Below, piece by piece: positions 50,084-54,486 of a stretch of DNA of 54,486 nt (position 1 is the first letter of the stretch; the number at the start of each line of letters is the position of its first letter). Under the pieces are notes generated by a model. The model worked only from the letters and a program-made list of their open reading frames with translations, did no database searches and was not told where the DNA came from. The position numbers and the translations under genes were made by a program. The DNA is from Nonomuraea cypriaca (GTDB taxonomy: Bacteria; Actinomycetota; Actinomycetes; Streptosporangiales; Streptosporangiaceae). The stretch covers positions 1 to 54,486 of the forward strand of contig NZ_JADOGI010000050.1 in the NCBI RefSeq assembly GCF_015645445.1, in the 5' to 3' direction.

Positions 50084-51766
50084 GTGCTCCTTCCTCATCT
50101 CGCTGAAGTCGTGGTGGACCGTGTTGAGGTGACCGCCGCTCGGGTGACGCTGCGGGTCCACCCCCACGCAGGCCTCGCCCTCTGCCCGACGTGCGGTAAG
50201 GCCTCCCGGCGTGTCCACAGTCGCGACGAGCGCGTGCTGAACGACGCCGCGCTCGGCGGGCGCAGGGTCCTGATCCGCGTGGCTAGCCGCCGGTTCTTCT
50301 GCGACGACGTTTCGTGCCCAGCCAAGACATTCGCGGAACAGATTCCAGGGCTGACCAGCGCTTACGCGCGCCGGAGCCCGTTGTTGACCATGCTGCTGGA
50401 CGCGGTGGCGCTGGCCCTGGCCGGCCGCGCCGGTGCCCGCCTGGCCGCGATTCTCGGCCTGCGCACCAGTCGCAACGCCCTTCTGCGGCGAATCCGAGCC
50501 ATGCCCGATCCCGAGATCGGCGCGGTGACCGTACTCAGCGTGGATGACTTCGCCCTGCGTAAAGGCCATGTCTACGGCACCATCTTGATCAATATGGACA
50601 CCCATGAACCGGTGGACCTGTTACCCGACCGCGAGGCCGAGACCCTGGCCGCCTGGCTGCGTGCCCATCCCGGAGTCGAGGTCATCTGCCGAGATCGGGC
50701 CGGCGCCTACGCCGACGGCGCGCGCCAGGGCGCACCGGAGGCGATCCAGGTCGCAGATCGCTGGCACTTGTGGAACAACCTGGGCAAATACGTGGAGAAG
50801 ACAGTCGCCGCCCACCACCACTGCTTGCATGCTCCCCGCCCCGAGCTCCCGGTGGAAGCAGAGGCTCCGCCTCGGGATCTGACGCGCGCAGCCGCCGCCG
50901 CAGCCGAGGCTCGCGCCGAAGCCAGCGCGATCGTCGTGCGCACACGCGAGCGGTACACGCAGGTCCAGACGCTGAAGGCAGCGGGCCTGGGCATCAAACC
51001 GATCATGCGGGAACTTGGCCTGGCCAAGGAGACTGTCCGCCGGTTCTACCGCGCCCAAGCCATCGAGGACGTCCTGGCAACCAGCTTGGCCGGACGACCC
51101 AGCAAACTCGACCCCTACAAGCCTTACCTGCACGAACGCTGGAACGAGGGCTGCACCAATGTCCTGGAACTCCACCGGGAGATCACCATCCAGGGCTACC
51201 GCGGCAGCTACGGGTCGGTCCGCGACTACCTGGCCCCGTTCCGCGAAACCGGATGCGCACCACCCGCGGCTCCTAAATCGCCCAAGGTGCGCACCCTGGC
51301 CAGCTGGATCATGACGCACCCCGACAACATGGCCGACGACGACCAGGTGACACTCAAGAACGCCCGCGCGGACTGCCACCACCTGGACGCCCTGGCCGAT
51401 CATGTCCACGGCTTCGCCGAGATGATGGTCGGACGCCACGGCGACCGCCTGGCCGACTGGATGGCCACAGTCGATGCCGATGACCTGCCCTATCTGCGCT
51501 CATTCACCCGCGGCCTGCGCCACGACCACGCCGCCGTCCTCAACGCCTTGACGTTCCCGCACAGTTCCGGCGCCGTCGAGGGCAACGTCAACCGCCTCAA
51601 GATGCTAAAGCGACAGACCTACGGCCGCAGACCCCTAACGACGCTGCAGGCTTCGCGTCACGCTTTTGAGGCCGCGCAGTTAAGCGTGTACTCATGGTCG
51701 GCGGTTTGGGCGTTGAACCCAACGTTGGGTCGTCCATGCCTGTCGGATCAGGCAACGAAGGGATGA
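50084..51766 (+). mobile_element. ISL3-family transposase, with a probably foreign C-terminal tail
   Basis: The frame starts at GTG 50084. Visible are the N-terminal zinc finger (CPTCGKASRRVH, later CDDVSCPAKTF), the helix-turn-helix, and the DDE residues in LSVDDFALRKG, VICRDRAGAYADG and SGAVEGNVNRLKMLKRQTYG. ISL3 proteins end soon after KRQxYGR with a short LLRxRVL tail; here the last 35 or so residues (from RRPLTTLQ on) do not fit and run into IS5 debris. The element is therefore 3'-truncated, though most of the catalytic core is intact. No terminal inverted repeats were identified. Confidence 0.85.
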
Positions 51767-51910
51767 TCGTGTCGGCGAAGTCGAAGAAGGCGTCGATGAC
51801 GGTGGCGCGGCGTTCGTAACAGCGGGCGAGGCGGTGGAAGGCGTTCTGCCAGACGTGGGTGCGTTCGACGTGCCCCCTCTGGCTTGCCTGGACCGGTGCC
51901 TTCGCACCCT
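51700..51910 (-). pseudogene. IS5-family transposase C-terminal fragment
   Basis: The minus strand reads GHVERTHVWQNAFHRLARCY and ERRATVIDAFFDFADTII, the catalytic glutamate region (VERTHxWxNxFxRL) of IS5 transposases, then decays. It overlaps the abnormal 3' end of the ISL3 gene, so one insertion probably truncated the other. Confidence 0.7.
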
Positions 51911-51961
51911 TGTGCGCGTTCCGGGCGTGGGTAGGAGCGCTGTTTGATGAGCAGGAACCAG

Positions 51962-53776
51962 TCACGGCGCGGGTGGCGTGGTGCTGAGATAGCCTGCGGC
52001 TTGGGTGAGGAAGAGGTCGGCATAGCGGCCCTGGGTACGCATGAGTTGGGTGTGTGTTCCGTGCTCGATGACGCGGCCGGAATCGAGGACGTAGATGCGG
52101 TCGGCGCTGCGGACGCTGGAGAAGCGGTGAGAGATGAGTAGGACGGTGCGGCCGGCGAAGAGCTGACGGATGCGGGCGAAGAGGTCGGCTTCGGCTTGGG
52201 GGTCCAGGGCGGCGGTGGGCTCGTCGAGGATGACGAAGGGGGCATCGCGGTAGAAGGCGCGGGCGATGGCGAGTTTCTGCCACTGACCACCGGAAAGGTC
52301 GGTGCCATCGGTGAATTCGCGACCGAGGACGGTCTGGTAGCCGTCGGGGAGGCTCTCCAAATGGGTGGCGACGCCGGCGGATTCGGCGGCGTATCTGATG
52401 CGGCTGTGGTGGGGTTGGTCGTCGACGCGACCGAAAGCGATGTTGTCGTGGGCGGTGAGCTTGTAGCGGACGAAGTCCTGGAACACCACGGCGCAGCAGT
52501 GGCGCAGTTGGTGCAGGTCGGTGACAGGGTGGCTGTCGCGGACCAGTGTCCCGCCGGTGGGCGCGTACAGGCCGGCGAGAAGCTTCGCAAGGGTGGTCTT
52601 CCCGGAGCCGTTGGCTCCGACGAGGGCGATGATTTCGCCTTGGTGGAGTGAGATGTCGATACCGTGGAGCGTGGGGCGGTTGGCGCCTGGATACGTGAAG
52701 GTGAGGTCGCGCGCACGCAGCGTCCTGAACGGGCGTACAGGTGCGGCGGGTCCGGGGAGTGGCTCGACGGCTGCTGCTACGAAGTTGTGCAGGTCTTTGA
52801 GGAAGTAGAGGGACTGGCCCATGTTGTTGAGCATCTGACTGGCCGTTCCCATGCGGCTCGACAGCAACCAGAGTCCGGCCAGGCCTGTGGAGGCGGCGGG
52901 CAGGGATACCATGCCGGCGTTCACCAACGCCCAGACGGAGGCGATGACACCGACGATCATGGCGCCGGACAAGAGTTTGGCGCTGATCTCACGCCAGGCG
53001 TAAGTGCGGATCAGACGGGTCATGCCGGTCAACTCTTGGGCGTATTCGCTGTCCCAGCGGGTGTGGAGGGTGGCGCCGAGGTTCAGGGCCCGGATCTCCT
53101 TGGCCTCGTCCCGGCGGGTGAGCAGCTGCTCCAAGTACTGGCGGCGGCGGTGGTTCTCGGCCAGGGAGTGGTGCATCGCGTACACGGCGTTGCGCCGGTC
53201 CTTGGCGGCCTTGAACAGCGGCAACGCGCTGAGGGCCGCCAGGGGGAGCAGCCACCAGGCCATGGTGATGAACACGCCCGCTATGGCCAGCACGGTCAGC
53301 GCCACCTGCAGCATCGCGACCAGCATCATGACCACCTTGGCCGGCTCGCGCCGCGAGGCGTGTACGGCGCGCTGTAACTGGTCGTGGAAGTCCGGGTCTT
53401 CGAATTCCAGCAGCTCGGTGTGGGCGGCGGTACGTAACACCAGTGAGATGACGTGCCGATCGACCCGATCGGTGAGGATCTGCTGTCGCATCCCACTGAG
53501 CGACTGCAGGATGCCACCCACCGCGCCGAGGGCGACCAGCACCGATAACCCGGACACCAGCCTCGACAGGTCGACTCCGGCGCCGCCCCCACGGGCGAGG
53601 GGCATCACGTCGCCCACCATGCCCCGCAACAACAGCAACGCACCGGCCAGGCCGACGGCGGTGGTCAGTTGAAGCCCCACCACGGTGAGGACACCGCGCC
53701 GGTCCGCCGCCCAGGACATGCGTACGGCGTGTACCGCCGCCCCGCACATGTCGCGGACGGTGAGCCTGGGCGTCAC
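51962..53776 (-). CDS. ABC transporter (exporter half-transporter), permease fused to ATPase
   Basis: The 604-residue protein has an N-terminal membrane domain of about six helices (VLTVVGLQLTTAVGLAGALL, LVALGAVGGILQSL, VLAIAGVFITMAWWLLPLAA and later segments). A C-terminal ATPase follows with Walker A VGANGSGKTTLAKLL near residue 400, signature LSGGQWQKLAIARAF near 505, Walker B FVILDEPTAALD and H-loop LISHRFSSV. Half-transporters of this type work as dimers and often export peptides, lipids or antibiotics. GTG 53776 overlaps the stop of the upstream hydrolase (GTGA), so the two are translated together. The hydrolase may process or release the exported compound (inference). Confidence 0.9.
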   Translation of the reverse strand: MTPRLTVRDMCGAAVHAVRMSWAADRRGVLTVVGLQLTTAVGLAGALLLLRGMVGDVMPLARGGGAGVDLSRLVSGLSVLVALGAVGGILQSLSGMRQQILTDRVDRHVISLVLRTAAHTELLEFEDPDFHDQLQRAVHASRREPAKVVMMLVAMLQVALTVLAIAGVFITMAWWLLPLAALSALPLFKAAKDRRNAVYAMHHSLAENHRRRQYLEQLLTRRDEAKEIRALNLGATLHTRWDSEYAQELTGMTRLIRTYAWREISAKLLSGAMIVGVIASVWALVNAGMVSLPAASTGLAGLWLLSSRMGTASQMLNNMGQSLYFLKDLHNFVAAAVEPLPGPAAPVRPFRTLRARDLTFTYPGANRPTLHGIDISLHQGEIIALVGANGSGKTTLAKLLAGLYAPTGGTLVRDSHPVTDLHQLRHCCAVVFQDFVRYKLTAHDNIAFGRVDDQPHHSRIRYAAESAGVATHLESLPDGYQTVLGREFTDGTDLSGGQWQKLAIARAFYRDAPFVILDEPTAALDPQAEADLFARIRQLFAGRTVLLISHRFSSVRSADRIYVLDSGRVIEHGTHTQLMRTQGRYADLFLTQAAGYLSTTPPAP

Positions 53777-54486
53777 CGGGTCCACCGCTCGATCCAGTTG
53801 CGGTGCTCGGTGCTGAGAAACGCGGTGTGTTCGGCGTAGTAGAACGCGTGGCCCGCGCCGGGGAGGAGAAGTAGGCGGGCGGTGCCGCCGTTGGCGACGA
53901 TGGCTTTGTAGAGTTCGACGGATTGTTCGGGAGGGGTGGCGGGGTTGGTGTCGTCGGTGCCGTGGGCCAACAGCACCGGCCGGTCCAGCTTGTGGGCGAA
54001 CTCCAGAGCGCTGAAAGTTCGGTAGATGTCTGGGGCTTGCCACAAGTGGCGTTTCTCGTGTTGCCAGCCGGTAGGGGTGAGGGTGCGGTTGTAGCAGCCG
54101 CTGTGCACGATCGCTCCGCGCAGCTCAGGGACATGGGCGAGGGCATACAGGGCGAGAGTGGCGCTGAAGCTGTGCCCACCGACCAGCATTGGGCCGTCCA
54201 CGGTGGCCATTGCGGCGCGCACCGTGTCGATGATCTGCGGGTGCAGGGATTCCACTGTGGCGTCGGCCGACCAGTGCAGCGGCAGGTTCAGGTACGCGAC
54301 CGCGTGCCCGGTATCCAGCATGGGACGCGTCGTCACTGGGTCGCCAGGCCTGGCGACACGCATCTGTGACTGCGTGTCGCCAGGCCTGGCGTCGCGCAGC
54401 CACAACACTGCTCCTGGCTTTCCCGGGTGGTGCGTGAGCGTGGCCTGGTGGTACCCGGTATCGATGCTGATCCCCGTTGGGTGGGT
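53773..54486 (-). CDS. S9-type alpha/beta hydrolase (prolyl-oligopeptidase-like), 5' end outside the window
   Basis: The frame is open to the right edge (THPTGISIDTGYHQATLTHH), so the gene is partial. The C-terminal hydrolase domain shows the nucleophile in LVGGHSFSATLAL, the acid in LLAHGTDDTNPATPPEQS and the histidine in LPGAGHAFYYAEH, typical of the S9 prolyl oligopeptidase and acylaminoacyl peptidase group. Family members cleave short peptides or esters. Within the frame, bases 54340-54393 are a hairpin repeat that inserts about 18 residues (RPGDTQSQMRVARPGD) before VTTRPMLDTGHAVAYL. The gene is coupled to the ABC exporter by a GTGA overlap. Confidence 0.8.
   Translation of the reverse strand, partial: THPTGISIDTGYHQATLTHHPGKPGAVLWLRDARPGDTQSQMRVARPGDPVTTRPMLDTGHAVAYLNLPLHWSADATVESLHPQIIDTVRAAMATVDGPMLVGGHSFSATLALYALAHVPELRGAIVHSGCYNRTLTPTGWQHEKRHLWQAPDIYRTFSALEFAHKLDRPVLLAHGTDDTNPATPPEQSVELYKAIVANGGTARLLLLPGAGHAFYYAEHTAFLSTEHRNWIERWTR
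54340..54393. repeat. 54-bp hairpin repeat inserted in frame in the S9 hydrolase gene
   Basis: Two near-perfect 23-nt arms (one mismatch) flank the 8-nt loop TCTGTGAC. Each arm itself contains the palindrome CGCCAGGCCTGGCG. The total of 54 bp is a multiple of three, so the reading frame is preserved. It has the look of a REP-like or MITE-type insertion. Confidence 0.75.

Noticed and set aside
1..54486. tRNA or rRNA genes and phage attachment sites
   Set aside because: No cloverleaf, TTCGANTC arm or rRNA signature was seen on either strand, and no integrase of the phage type is present.

Overview
The window is very GC-rich, with GTG and TTG starts, AGGAG-type ribosome binding sites, a SARP/AfsR regulator, a LAL-type LuxR regulator and Dpp-type operons. 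This points to a filamentous actinomycete (Streptomyces, Nonomuraea or Actinomadura-like); I cannot fix the genus. It reads as an accessory region: intact operons separated by insertion-sequence debris and frameshifted genes.

Layout. 1-1284 holds two transposase remnants. 1483-5074 carries an SDR gene, a frameshifted M24 peptidase-like gene and an MmyB-type regulator with a perfect palindrome 31 bp before its start. 5278-5770 is IS debris. 6118-11645 is a module of metallo-beta-lactamase-fold hydrolase, LAL regulator and type-B carboxylesterase, linked by three copies of a 23-bp motif. 11991-12093 is a dense array of palindromes resembling TetR-type operators, with no regulator beside it.

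12166-29679 is the main unit, a probable catabolic regulon. A ten-gene leftward operon (27490 to 16734) encodes an alpha/beta hydrolase, a complete Dpp-type ABC importer, an isochorismatase-fold amidase, an unrecognised 602-residue protein, a small Ldh2-like protein and an aldo/keto reductase. Satellite genes are a second alpha/beta hydrolase with a carboxymuconolactone decarboxylase-cupin fusion, an aldehyde dehydrogenase, a D-2-hydroxyacid dehydrogenase, a class II aldolase and a divergent GntR/FCD regulator. Short TGACAG-containing words recur in the three control regions, so co-regulation is likely. The substrate is unknown; the enzymes suggest import and breakdown of an amide- or lactone-containing organic acid.

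30748-35013 holds three secreted M14 zinc carboxypeptidases on two divergent units. 35169-43487 is a mix of small intact genes (monooxygenase-like protein, a membrane peptide with an HTH protein) and decaying ones (aldehyde dehydrogenase, nuclease, HAD phosphatase, PAS/SpoIIE phosphatase, NADP oxidoreductase). 43765-46816 is a transposon graveyard with IS630, an rve-type transposase, a group II intron tail with a foldable domain V, ISKra4 and a possible IS1182 piece. 47020-49896 is an intact SARP/NB-ARC/TPR regulator. 50084-51910 is a near-complete ISL3 transposase abutting an IS5 scrap. 51962-54486 is an ABC exporter translationally coupled to an S9-type hydrolase that runs off the right edge and carries an in-frame 54-bp hairpin repeat.
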